A DNA stretch of 64,000 nt from Antennarius striatus (lineage: Eukaryota; Chordata; Actinopteri; Lophiiformes; Antennariidae): assembly GCF_040054535.1 (NCBI RefSeq), contig NC_090787.1:14577001-14641000 (forward strand). Direction: 5' to 3'. Below are positions 23,518 to 34,797 of this stretch, piece after piece (within the stretch, counting starts at the first letter, position 1; every line of letters starts with the position of its first letter). The notes under the pieces were generated by a model, which was not told the origin of the DNA, did no database searches, and worked only from the letters and a program-made list of their open reading frames with translations. The position numbers and the translations under genes are program-made.

Positions 23518-23565
23518 AATAATAATAATAATTAATAATAATAATAATAATTATTATTATTATTA

Positions 23566-23655
<90 letters not shown>

Positions 23656-24327
23656 ACTAAGATTTGTATGTACCTTTGGGGTTTGAAATTAGGGTCTTGG
23701 AATTCTGCTCTTATTTTGTTTCCATAATAGGAGAAGGCGACCATAGCTGACATCCCTGAAATAACAGGCACGTGTTGATTTTATGATCAAATATGTACTA
23801 TATTTCAACGGGATTATAATTTTTTACCTCCAATGAGGTAGTTCATCCCGCCAGCAAAAGTTACTCTTGCATTAGCAAGCTCTGATCCTCCAATCTTAGT
23901 ACACTTCATTCCCACTAAGACGAGTATAGATCCAAAGAAAGCCAGGATTATGGAGATGATGATGAGAGCACGGCACATGTGGATATCCCCTGTCCAAGAA
24001 CATCAAGCAAATGTTTAGCACGCTTTTTAGACATGATTAAAGGTATCTTTCTCTTAATTATTCCTGTGCCTTGTGCTAAGATGCATTTTACTTACAGTTC
24101 AGTGCAAGCATAGATGGAATTCCCTTGCAGTCTGATACTCCAGTCGAATCAGATATACAATCTTTCCACAGGTTGGAGAAGTAGTTTGAAGTGGTCAGGA
24201 CTATGCTGTCCACTTCAGACCAGGTCCAGATCTCAGTGGGCATAGTGGAACAGACCAAGATCCATCCACACACACAGACCGCAAAGCAGCCGATCTCCAT
24301 GTACATCACTACAGTCCTGTAACTCAT
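22981..24327 (-). CDS. claudin-10-like tight-junction protein (array member A)
   Basis: Five exons: 24327-24096, 23989-23828, 23755-23674, 23366-23259, 23167-22981; 771 nt, 256 residues. A four-pass membrane protein of tight junctions. The first extracellular loop has the claudin signature NLW at about 52-54 and cysteines at about 57 and 67 (NLWKDCISDSTGVSDC). The second exon gives CRALIIISIILAFFGS then GMKCTKIGG, typical of claudin-10. The cytoplasmic tail is Ser/Gly-rich and ends GSYI, a weak variant of the usual C-terminal YV PDZ ligand. Exons 2 and 4 have the same lengths (162 and 108 nt) as in array member B. The intron-3 donor adjoins a long TTA/TAA repeat. Confidence 0.92.
23468..23654. 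repeat. strand-switching TTA/TAA microsatellite in claudin A intron 3
   Basis: About 187 bp made of (TTA)n, then (TAA)n, again (TTA)n and finally (TAA)n. Adjacent blocks are mutually complementary and can fold into long AT hairpins. The tract ends 20 bp before exon 3 on the plus strand, that is, it starts just inside the intron in transcript direction. Confidence 0.95.
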
Positions 24328-25553
24328 GGTTGCTTGGATCCCTGAACAGAGAAAAGGCTAATTCAAATGATGGCACTAAGCTCGTGTCCAGTGCTGTCCT
24401 CGTCAAAGTCCCTCCTGAGGTACTGCATGCAGATGGAAACCCACATTTAGCTCAAACATAAAAAGTCAAAAGTGGTTTGTGTATATCATCACATGTTTTG
24501 CCTTGAAATGTGATTTGTAAAGGTCACTTTGGTGTGTGTTTGTTGTTGGTATGACACCGGCATGGGTTGAACCATGTGTACCACTTGGCTCACAAGTCTA
24601 AAATTGAGAACAAGGAAGTTACACACAGATAAAACAAGGAGAAAGTTTAATCTCATTCTTGAGCGGTAAAAACTTAGTAATTGGTAACAAAATTTGACAA
24701 AACGCTACTGATTTTGACCACCAAATAATGTCCCAAAGTCAACTTTCAGGAATGCTTATGAGAAAGTGCATAAATCATTCTGGTAAAAGACCCCTGTGAC
24801 CTTTACAAATGCAGGTCGTGTCATACAACTACTGACAAAATCTGAAAAGCAAGTGGGCTGTTGTAGGTGAGTGGGTCACAGGCAGGACTTTTACCCTGGG
24901 GCCTGGAGTTTAAGTTTAGAGGCCAGCTTGGGAAATGAACACATTCTAGGTTAAAAATACACACCTTAACGCATGTGATGGTCAATGTAAATGGGTGTGG
25001 TAAAATGTTAGTCCAAATGAAACACAGCCACATATGACACACAGGTAGCAAATTTAGCACACAACGGATCTAGACCAGCAACATGTGCCTTGAGGTGTGG
25101 ATCTGGACCTAACAGGAAGTCTGCTATTTTGAAATTTATTTAGTTATTTATCATTTTTTATCCTCAACCTACCTAAGTCTATATTTAATTGTATAAAAAA
25201 AAATGTATGCAAGAAAAGACTTAACAATTATTCTACTGAACTTAATATAACCACTAGCATAGCCATAGCAATTATTTTGACTACCTTTATGTAATTTAAC
25301 TATGATTTATGATGAATGATGAATTCAAAAGCTTGTTTTGGACTGATCTGTAATGTCAGGTTGGTAGATAATAAATGTCAGGACACAATATTGAAATCCA
25401 ATTGAAGATAAAACTTTGATAGTTAATCAGTAACCATGCTGTTATTAGAATTCTATCAATATTCTACTATCTTCTGTATAATTATAATAATAAAAATTAT
25501 AATAATGTTGACATTGTTATTAGAATTACATCAATATTCTAGTCTTCTTTACA

Positions 25554-25597
<44 letters not shown>

Positions 25598-25683
25598 TTA
25601 TAATGATGGTGATGATGATAATGATGATGCTCATGATGAGGATGATGATGACAACGATGATGATGATAACAATATTAATAATG
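24328..25683. other. spacer between claudin A and the decayed claudin copy
   Basis: Contains the claudin A 5' flank and AT-rich sequence. A (TAA)n tract lies at 25555-25596, followed by imperfect (GAT)n to about 25674. No exon recognised. Confidence 0.55.
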
Positions 25684-26440
25684 TACTGCAATATATACAG
25701 TATATTTTACATTAAAATCCCTCACACATATAAATTCTTATCAAGGTGCTGCACCCTAGAGGAGTTATTGTAGTCCTCCAAGAGGAGATATGTGAATAAA
25801 TAGTAGCCCTTTCACTGATGTTGTGTCCTGAAACATCTTCCTATGAAGTCACTGATTACTGACCACGTGTGTCCTCTGTGTAATATTAACACAGTATGCA
25901 TTACTCATCGAAACTGGATGGTAAGCTTGTGATGCAGCAGCAGAGACGGATGCCTCAGAGTAAATAGGACAGAACCTTCCCAGCAAAAAAAAAAAGTACA
26001 ACTCCCAGTTCATACGTTCAGACAAACACCTGTGCCAATACATGTCTCTCATCTACTCGAATTTTACCTCTGTTTTACATTTCTTTCTTGTATACCACCA
26101 TCAATGGGTCAAAAAAATATAATGGTGTGATGATCTGATGTGAGTAGAGGGATCAGAGGCCTGAGGGAAAGCCAGTTATCGGCCTCTTGAATAATTTTAA
26201 ACATAAAGCAAGATATACTGTTTGTCAGAAGCCTTATGCAGGCGCTTTGTTGTAACGCTGTGACTGTCCTGTATGAAATGTCTTACCTTAAATATTACCT
26301 TGGAAGTTTAGCAATGAAACTAGTCAGTCATGACAGAGGGTGCCAGAGGTCAGAATAAATCTCTTGGAAAGCTTTCAGCGGGGAGAATTAAGGCTAAACA
26401 TTGACGTATTTGGAAGTAAATCAGTCATTTTCTTTAATAC
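25684..26440 (-). pseudogene. decayed claudin-10 copy between array members A and B
   Basis: Plus-strand blocks match the functional cldn10 gene in order. 25700-25838 matches exon 5 (GTGCTGCACCCT is shared with 30911-30922). 25961-26035 matches exon 4 (AGGACAGAACCT and AACTCCCAGTTCATAC). About 26115-26165 matches exon 3 (CAGAGGCCTGAG). 26375-26440 matches intron 1 near 31945 (GAGGCTAAACA-type block). Indels, a poly-A run and lost splice sites break every exon, and exons 1 and 2 are not found. Not translatable; a dead tandem duplicate. Confidence 0.78.
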
Positions 26441-27917
26441 ATCTATATTTCAGAGTGTCTCTTTGTCTTGAGCGACAATGAGCTTTGTCCAATGCATTTA
26501 AGCCACTTGAACACCAATAATGAAAACACCTTTAAACATAGAAAGGGCTAAAAGAACAATGACAAGTCTTTCAAGCATCAGTGAAAAACAAAATGGATAA
26601 AGAAGCCTGGCAGGGCCAGTGCCAGAAGCTCTAGTCACTGGGGACTCCAGCTGAATCACTGACATAGACCTTCCTCGAGTAGGGAACCCAAGGGAGGATG
26701 ACTCTTCCTTCAGGTGAAGCACTTTTCCTACTTGACAAAGAAGCAGACACCACCACCAACCACAATGCCCCAATTAAACTAGAAATGTTCCTGATGTAAG
26801 TGAGAAACTAAAATTTTGTATAACGCCCCTTCATTTCTTAAATCTTGAAATTAGACCAGGTAGTGTCCGGTCATGTCGAATCAGCAGCAGTATGTCTGTA
26901 CCAGGGACCAGGGCTTATGAGGGATGTGCACAAGTGTGTCTGTTTGAAAATGTTTATTGTAAACTTTCTGGGCCCATTGGAAATGATGCACATCAACCCT
27001 ACACAACTGTTTCAGGTTTAATCTCTCTATCCACACAGAGAAAAACTACTTGCATGTTGTGTTTTTACATATAAAAACAAACTAAAACAGACTAAAACAA
27101 GCACTTATCGCTAACTGAAATGTCTCATTATTTTTGTCCCAATCAATGACAGAATATTAGGAAAAAGTAAACCCGCTAAAACTCCATTCATAATATAGTG
27201 GTCAGTTATAAATGGGCAATGTTGGCCTATCAGGTGTCAAACTAGTCAGGAGTGATGCTGAGTCCCATGTATAGGGTACAAAGTGCTAGAGACTGTCAGG
27301 AGTAAAATAATCATACACTATCCAAAGGCATAAAATCAAATCAACTGGAGTTATAGAAAGTTCCTTGAACTTCAAGTCCAGCTGGATGGATGATAAACTT
27401 GACAGAAATCATACACTATAACCATCATAGACAATGATCTGAGGGCCACAATTCTCGTATCATTATTACTTTTTTTTACTTATATATTATTATACATGAC
27501 ATTCTACTTGCAATTTCTGCTTAATCCAAAAAAAGATGGTGACTGATGAGCAAACAAAAGAAAACAAATTCTGTATGTCCTATGACAACAAAAATTACAT
27601 GTTTATTTAATTGTTCATCTATTCAGGCCCTCTTTCATACATAAACCACCCTTTAATTTGCCAATTCAATAACACATTGGTGCACTTATTTGGCACTTTT
27701 ATTAATTGGCACTGACACTCTCAAGTATAAATCGATATGTCTACAGAAGGAGCTGTGTCTGAAGAAAATTTATGTACTTTATGCAGCAGAAGGTAAAGAA
27801 TGAATGCACATATATATATAAAAAACATATAGCTGTCTGTATATTAATGATTTGTGAGACGGAGAAAATCTGTGTGAAAGAAGGTCAGAATGAATTATGG
27901 CTTAAAATCCACCAAAA
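26441..27917. other. spacer between the decayed claudin copy and claudin B
   Basis: AT-rich, no recognisable exon. A TTTATT at 27602-27607 (AATAAA on the minus strand) may be the polyadenylation signal of claudin B, about 311 bp past its stop. Confidence 0.45.
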
Positions 27918-29711
27918 CTATACAAATGCATCTCTTTCTGAATATTTTGTTGGTGTTGTTTGCGAGATCTTTGAGATCTTGGAACTGCTGGACTGTCCTG
28001 AGCCGACATAAGATCCGTATAGCCTGGAAGTGTCGTAGTATCCAGTGTACAGGGTTCTTCCTCTGGAGCGAGGAACAGCGTATGTGTTTCCCCCATAGGC
28101 ATACACCACAGTACTGCAAGACCATAAATTTGTTAGTGATGCCAACAGCCACTGATAAAATGATGAAGATGGATAAATTTGATTACCTCTCAGGTACGAC
28201 TACTCTGTAGACTGTCACAGCGTAAAATATAGCCCCTAAAAAGATGAAAAAACATCCCACCAGTCCTAGAAATATGGGCGGTCCAAGGTCATACCTGCAA
28301 TTAGGCAAACATAGGAACTTGTGATGCACTATAAATACATCAATATTTGCTAATTATATTACAATGACATTACAGGGGAATGTTTTTCCAAGATAACCTG
28401 GAATTTAAACCAGTGTTAAAAAATGTACCGTAACTCTCCTGGTGGCAGGATGGCAACAAATGTTCTCCTGGCAACCCTGTTGATGTATAAGCAGTAGGCA
28501 GCTAGATCGGACACACCTGCGAGAACAGGTATCATTGAAACCAAGAAGTAATGAGGGCAAAACATTTTTGTCATTTACAGAAACAAACACGTTTGTGTAA
28601 TCACCTCCAGCGAAATGAAACACTGCGCCAGCAAAGAGCATCTTGTCCTTGGTTTTATTGGCCCCTCCTATATAAGTGCACTCCATCCCGAGGAAGCAAA
28701 GCACGACGGCAAAGAACCCAAGAGTTAACCCGCACATTAACAATCCTCGTACGCCCTGGACGTAAGCTGGAAGGTTCAGGAAAGAAAAACAAGAAGAATG
28801 TGTTAAATAAGAAAATGGAGTTTCTAGGACTTGTTCTATTCCTCGCATAAAACAGAAAGAACTATGAAATATGAGATCAAGTCTCTGTTATGGACATCTA
28901 AGCTCCTGTTATTCACTATGAGCACAAACACTGGTACAAAACAAGCAACTTAATCACCAAGGGTTGGATTCAAACAGGAGGTACACTGAAGCAAACATAT
29001 TTAGCAACAAACAGTCTAATTTGATCCAACAGAAATATGAAAAGTAAGTGTAAACTCATTTCTTTTAGAGATGAGTTGAACCAATACCTCCATGATGAAG
29101 CTCTAACAAAGATTTGACTTTATTATACAATTCACTGTGTTCAGTCTTAGAGATTAAAGTGAGTCTATGTGACTGGACACCAAGATGTGACGGAAATGGG
29201 TCAATGTTAATGCTAAAGTACTAGAACTAATACAAAAAGAAGAATCATTATGTTAGTTCATTAACCCAATAAAGTTAGTCAGATAATATGAAGTTATTTA
29301 GCATTAGCCACCAAAGCTACTGATGCTGCAGTGAAAACACCTGATTGTATTGTGATGAACAACATCTAACTGCTTCCTCAGGACCTCACCTTAGGACCAC
29401 TTCAGTCTATTCCTGCAAAGTGAAGCTATAGAAACAGAGGCACTGCTGCTGATTCTCATACAGCCTGTGGAACACTTACGGGTGACAGACCAGAGCACAG
29501 GGAAGTCTCTACAGTTGGTCACAGCTGTGGAATCAGTGAAACAATCCTTCCACAGGTTGGACCAGTACCAGGCCACTCGGATGATGAAGGAACCCCCTTG
29601 TCCTCCTATTTGGCTGATCCTCCAAAAGTCCATGGCCATGGTGCACAGCACAAACAGCCATCCCAGTGATGTCAGCAAGAAGCCAAATATCTGGATGAGA
29701 CGTTTCCTCAT
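27918..29711 (-). CDS. claudin-10-like tight-junction protein (array member B)
   Basis: Five exons: 29711-29480, 28766-28605, 28516-28429, 28294-28187, 28113-27918; 786 nt, 261 residues. It has four membrane segments and the claudin loop signature NLW at about 52-54 with cysteines near 57 and 67 (NLWKDCFTDSTAVTNC). The protein starts MRKRLIQIFGFLLTSLGW. The tail is rich in Tyr, Ser and Gly (AYGGNTYAVPRSRGRTLY) and ends ERDAFV, a good PDZ ligand for ZO-type scaffolds. The second extracellular loop (INRVARRTFVAILPPGE) is more basic than in the cldn10 gene next door, so ion selectivity may differ. All junctions are GT-AG. Confidence 0.92.
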
Positions 29712-30886
29712 GATGAGACTGCTAAATTATACCAGTTAGCTTCCACTCAGTTCCACAGATTACACCAGAAGTCTAGTCAGCATTAGTGTGACTGAACTGT
29801 GTGCCATTATTGTTTGTATAGATCTGCCGCAGTTGTGTGAAGTGTTTACTGTAAACGGTATTGGAGTGTGCCACCCCTTTGAGATCATTTCCACCACCTC
29901 CAGCTATGTTATCAGGGTTTTAACTGTTTTGCATCCACACTTCACAACAGTAAATCTGATATGTTCTTACTAGTTCAAAGCATTTATTTTTATCCAGCAC
30001 ATTAACTGCATGAGGTTTTAACAAAGTTTAATAAAAAAATCAAAAAACACCTGACACAAAAACACCTCTGTGATCTTAAAGAGAAAAATTACTCAAGGTG
30101 AAAAATTGATGTTGTTTTCAAACCTGCTGTAAATCATATAACATCATGTAACCACGTGCTGTAATTGATACATATACTGTATGTACTTGTGCGAGAGTGA
30201 GAGTGTAAAGACAATGATCACAGTCACATATGATCATAAGACAATGAGGGATCAATAACGTGTGGATTATTATTATTATTAAGAGTCCATCAACATTTAT
30301 TTATTTGTAAGTACTTTATTTCTGTTCATCATCAGCCACACATTTCACAACATAAATTCCTATTTAATGGCCGTGTTAACAATAAACAAGAGAATATGTG
30401 TCCAATGCAATTTTAATTATTGCTGTTACAGATTCATAACATGTGCAGGTCAGTTGAAAGTACTGTTAAATAAACAAAATGGAGCTATCTTCCAAAACCT
30501 TTCACAAGGACATCAGAAAAAAAAAATAGAAAACTATGCACAGTTGTTATTGAAATGGCCCATTTGCACCAAATGCTTCTGATCTGGCTGCTGAATCCCA
30601 TTACAAACATAACAGTAACATTCAATAAACAACTATCAAATACAGAAAATATAAATTCCCAAAGATGATAGAGTAAACTGCATTATAAAAGTTAAAATTT
30701 GTGCCTGTACAACAAATATGAAAATAGTTAACTCCTCATGAGCCACAGATCAATATCAATAAATTCCTCCTCTGCTGGACTGAAAACAACTTTTCACACG
30801 CTGTGGTGTATCTTTGAAGCTTTGCATATAGTATATACTGTAGATCAAGATTCTCTTTGACTGACAGTATTTTACATTCAAATCCG
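29712..30886. other. spacer and cldn10 3' UTR
   Basis: Includes the 3' UTR of the cldn10 gene, whose stop is at 30889-30887. AATAAA on the minus strand occurs at 30320-30315 and nearby, about 570 bp beyond the stop. No further coding exon recognised. Confidence 0.45.
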
Positions 30887-32460
30887 TCACACATACACAT
30901 TCTTATCGAAGTGCTGCACCCTGGAGGTGTTGCTGTAGTCTGGGGGTGGCCTCTGGGAAGAGATACGAGAATGAGAGGCAGCACCTTTATAGATGTAGTG
31001 TCGCTGACTGTGGCTTTAAAGAGACGCAACACAGACACATAACAGGTTATTTACAACACGTAAGATCTGTTCGATGTTAACATAAAACGTGTTACCCATA
31101 CAAACCTTTTGGAGAAAGAACCTGCAATGGAGAAGCAGAGGATGCAGCCCCCGAGGATGCAGAGGACAGAACCTCCCCAGCCTATAAAGAGAGCAGCTCC
31201 CAGTTCATACCTACAGGCAAACACCAGCACTTAGTTATGATCATATTTTCTGAATTGCTTGAGTTGCATATAAACTGTCTGGCTCTGTGATCACAGTGCT
31301 TACTTCTGTGCTAGGTACATGGGATCGAAAAACTCGGATGTTATCTGGTGGGCATAGAGGGAGCAGGCCGTGAGCGAGCAGAGGCCTGAGAAGAGCAAGT
31401 AGAGACAAATCCAATTAGAACACAGTTGTTGTTTTTTTAACAGATATTGCACAGAAAACTCCGCTGTACTTACCACTGAGGACAAAATTCACACCAGCAA
31501 AGCAGGCAATCTTAGCTTTGGTTTTGTCAGGTCCGCCAATTTTGGTGCATTTCATTCCAATGAGTGCAAATATAGAACCAAAAAAGCCCAGACAGACGGC
31601 AGCGATCATCAGGCCCCTGCATGCTTGGATGTAGCCTGCAAAAACATTTGATTGAGGTCAATGTACAAACAATCAAAGAGGCCCCAATGCATTCTGGTCT
31701 GAGGTTTTGCACTTTGTTATTATAACGTCAATGAGTTATTGACCTTGTGACTACTTTACACATCCAGCAGGATGTACATGAGCCAGACTACTCCTTTGTT
31801 CGGAAGCACTTTGTTTCAGTTTCCCATTGAGTTGTAATTTTGAGACAAATATTGCATTGGGATCTAACCCTTGAAACTGGTCAACCAGGGGAAGTGCCTG
31901 AAGCTACCAGTAAATCACTTGTATAGCAGTCAGGCTGGGAGAGGTGAGGCTAAACACTGACACATTAGGAGTGAAATGAGTTGTTTGTTGAAGAAAAGAT
32001 TTAAGCTTGACTTTTTTTTTTTTTTAACACATTAGGCGTAGGACGCTTGGAAACTGAATGTGAATTATTATCTACACGAAGAAATCAGCGGTTAAGACCA
32101 ATAACAACTTGTTCAAGCATTAACATGTGCTCTTCACCTGCAAGACCAACAGAGCAAAATACATTCAACAATGATCGACCAAAACCGATCAAGAACAGAG
32201 AGACAGATGCATGAAACAGTCGAACGATAGGAAATGGAAACCAGCAGACCACTCAGTGCCAGCATCGAGGGGAATTCTTTGCAGTTGGTGACTCCCGTTG
32301 AATCGGTTACGCAGGCCTTCCATAGATTGGACCAATAGGTTGCCGTGGTGATGACTGTTCCGTCAAGTGTAGACACCTTCCAGTATTCTGTCGGTACGGT
32401 GGAACACACCAGCACCCACCCAGAGGTGGCAAAAATAAAACCCACAATCTCCTGCAACAT
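30887..32460 (-). CDS. cldn10: claudin-10, isoform b (first exon 1b)
   Basis: Exons 32460-32250, 31635-31474, 31385-31304, 31210-31106 and 31007-30887 give 681 nt, 226 residues (human isoform b 228). An upstream in-frame ATG at 32484 would add eight residues; 32460 is preferred because it aligns with the family length. Exon 1b encodes WVLVCSTVPTEYWKVSTLDG and NLWKACVTDSTGVTNC (loop cysteines near 50 and 60). Shared exons give YIQACRGLMIAAV, GMKCTKIGG, FFDPMYLAQKYELG and the tail DKNVYV with its PDZ motif. Claudin-10b forms a cation-selective paracellular pore in mammals. The exon 1b donor (GTCTGC) is weak. Confidence 0.93.
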
Positions 32461-34496
32461 ACTGCAGAGAGGACTTCTCCACACTGTTGCGTGATGGACG
32501 GATGAGCTAAAAAAACTGATTTGATCCTTATGACAGTAACGCTTGTTGAGATTGTGGCCCGGCTCTAAACCTCAGAGTTGGCTGTGATTGATGGTTAATG
32601 TGTTAACTGTTATATTCTGTAGGGAGGGGTTTTAAACGTCAACAAGCTGCCTGTTAGAAAGGTGCCCACCCTCTCAACCAGTAGACATCCCTGTGGCTCA
32701 AATCATAGATGACGGGGACTGAAACTCCAGAATATAGCCAGCAAGGCATCAGTGATGAGGTTTAGAATTAAAAACTGACTATATTTTTAGGAAAGACTGT
32801 AATGGTGCAGAGGGGTGTCTTTGTGTCTTTGGGGTCTTGAATTTATTGTCCTGATAGTCAAAGTATTTATTTTTCCCTTCTTGTGTTTATGTCAGTGAAA
32901 TCCCATTGTTGGATTTTATTTGTATATACTTGAGATAGGATATAAAGAATCCATCTACTTCATCTTCAACTGCCACTCATAATTATTAAGCCATAAGGGC
33001 ATTTGAAGTTCCTCATACACCTAAAGTAGCTGTATTTAGATCAGTCATGTACAGCAGGTCACTCAGATTCTGTCAGATTACAGAAGAGTTTGTTAATTTT
33101 CAGTTAGAACTGAAGCTCCCTCCTGGTTTAGAGGTGCCTTTCTTGATTTTACCTCGACCTGGATGACTGAGAACCTACACGGTCACTAATGTTCCTGTTA
33201 TCACACTACCGCCATCATCAGGTGTACCTGAGAATAACAGGATTTGTTTCAGAACAGAATGTTTCGAAGCAAGTACCTGTACAGTATTTTTTTTATCCCA
33301 AAAAAATAAAAAAAACAAAATATATATATGATATTACATAAAACTGTATTTTTTCATTCACTCTTAGGCCTTTTGGTAGATCAATAAATGATAAATTGAT
33401 CACAAAATGAATTTCAAATTAAAATTGATAAAAAAACCAAACATTTATGAACACAGATAATTGTTAATAGAAAGTAGCATATCAAATGCTTTCTCATTCA
33501 TCTTCTGCCGCTTCATCCGCCGTAGCAGGTCACGGGGAGCTGGAGTCTAACTCAGCTGGCATAGGGCGAAAGGCGGGGGACATTCCGGGCATGACGCCAG
33601 TGCACCGGGCAGCCACACACAAAGACAGACAACCATGCACACACACACTTACTCCTACGGGCAATTTGGAACGGTCAATCACCCTGAAGCGCATGCTTTT
33701 GGAGGTGGGAGGAAGCCGGAGAACCCGGGGCTAATGTTTTCTCATTAGAACAAAAGTAACTGCAACATGAAAAAAGCAAAAACCACATTTTTAAATGAGC
33801 AATTTTGTCCTCATATATAATATAAAATGTTTATGTTATTAAAGACTTTAATTCATTCTCATTGACCTGTTGCTCTTACAGTATCTTTATGTCCTTCCTT
33901 TCATTAGTCTGAAGAAGCTTCCGTCACTCAGACACAGTTCGACATGCCCAACCAAAGATTACACATTTGCCCGTTAATGCATGATCCAGAACAAAGATTA
34001 TTTATGACTCACTTTGTCACTGTGAGGTGACTGAGCTTTGTCGTAAATATGAAAATTAATTTGTGACGATATAACTATTGATGATGATAACATTGCAATC
34101 TGAGACTCCACAGAATGAATCTAATTTATTAAGGACTAACTGTTTCTGTTTACGTCACTGATAAAGTCACAAAATGTGGTCAGACCATGTCTGCTTTGAC
34201 TGACTCTTCATAACGGATTAGTTCTTTGTTAAAACACATTGTTTAAAGTTACCTTATTCAGAACATTTCAATTCGCAGAAACATTCAAAGTCTTCAGACT
34301 ATATATTATATATATATTGAAAGTGATATTTTTTGAAATAGTATTTGACTATCCGCTGGACATGAAATGTTATGGATTGGATTTAGACTGCTTCATTTGA
34401 ATCTTTGAAAGCGTTTGACAACTTGCTTTTTTAGAGCACATTTTTTAAGCTCAGCTTATTTATTTGTTATATATATTTATATATATATATTTGTTG

Positions 34497-34545
<49 letters not shown>

Positions 34546-34797
34546 CCCTTGTATATGGTCATTGTGAGACCCTCTTAGCTTACCTTGCAGCTGCAGGATG
34601 GTGTGATGTGGTCTACAATGCAAAGCTCCAATAGCATTTCCAGCACAGTTATTCCACAGACCCTGGAGCACCCACGTCGCCGTGATGACTGAGGATGCCC
34701 GACTAGTGGCCCTCCACTCATTGGACACTGTGGCTCCAATAGTGGCCCCCAGCCCAGCCAGACCACTTACAAAAGCTACAATCTGCAAACAAGACAT
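30887..34797 (-). CDS. cldn10: claudin-10, isoform a (alternative first exon 1a)
   Basis: Exon 1a (34797-34584) spliced to the same exons 31635-31474, 31385-31304, 31210-31106 and 31007-30887 gives 684 nt, 227 residues. It starts MSCLQIVAFVSGLAGLGATI, with NEWRATSRASSVITATWV, GLWNNC and HCRPHHT. These are the hallmarks of mammalian isoform a, whose loop arginines (here about 29, 33 and 62) make an anion-selective pore. The donor CAAG|GTAAGC is strong. Exon 1a lies 2.1 kb upstream of exon 1b, so separate promoters are likely, as in mammals. Loop charge and selectivity are inferred from the mammalian protein. Confidence 0.92.
33489..33745 (-). mobile_element. 5'-truncated SINE in the cldn10 1a-1b interval
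   Basis: Reverse complement of the 3' part of the SINE family at 16789-17122 (CCCGTAGGAGTAAG and CCAAAAGCATGCGCTTCA when read on the minus strand). The tRNA-like head is missing. TTTCTCATT occurs at both ends (33490 and 33738 regions) as a probable target duplication. It lies between the two alternative cldn10 first exons. Confidence 0.75.
34469..34544. repeat. (AT)n(AC)n compound microsatellite in the cldn10a intron
   Basis: An AT run followed by an AC run, about 40 bp beyond the exon 1a donor in transcript direction. Tracts of this kind are prone to length change. Confidence 0.9.

Noticed and set aside
23465-23686. Short protein of Leu/Ile/Asn runs
   Set aside because: Pure translation of a TTA/TAA microsatellite inside a claudin intron.
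26498-26773. 91-codon minus-strand ORF with hydrophobic end
   Set aside because: No family match, no splice context, and it lies in claudin-array spacer DNA; most likely chance.
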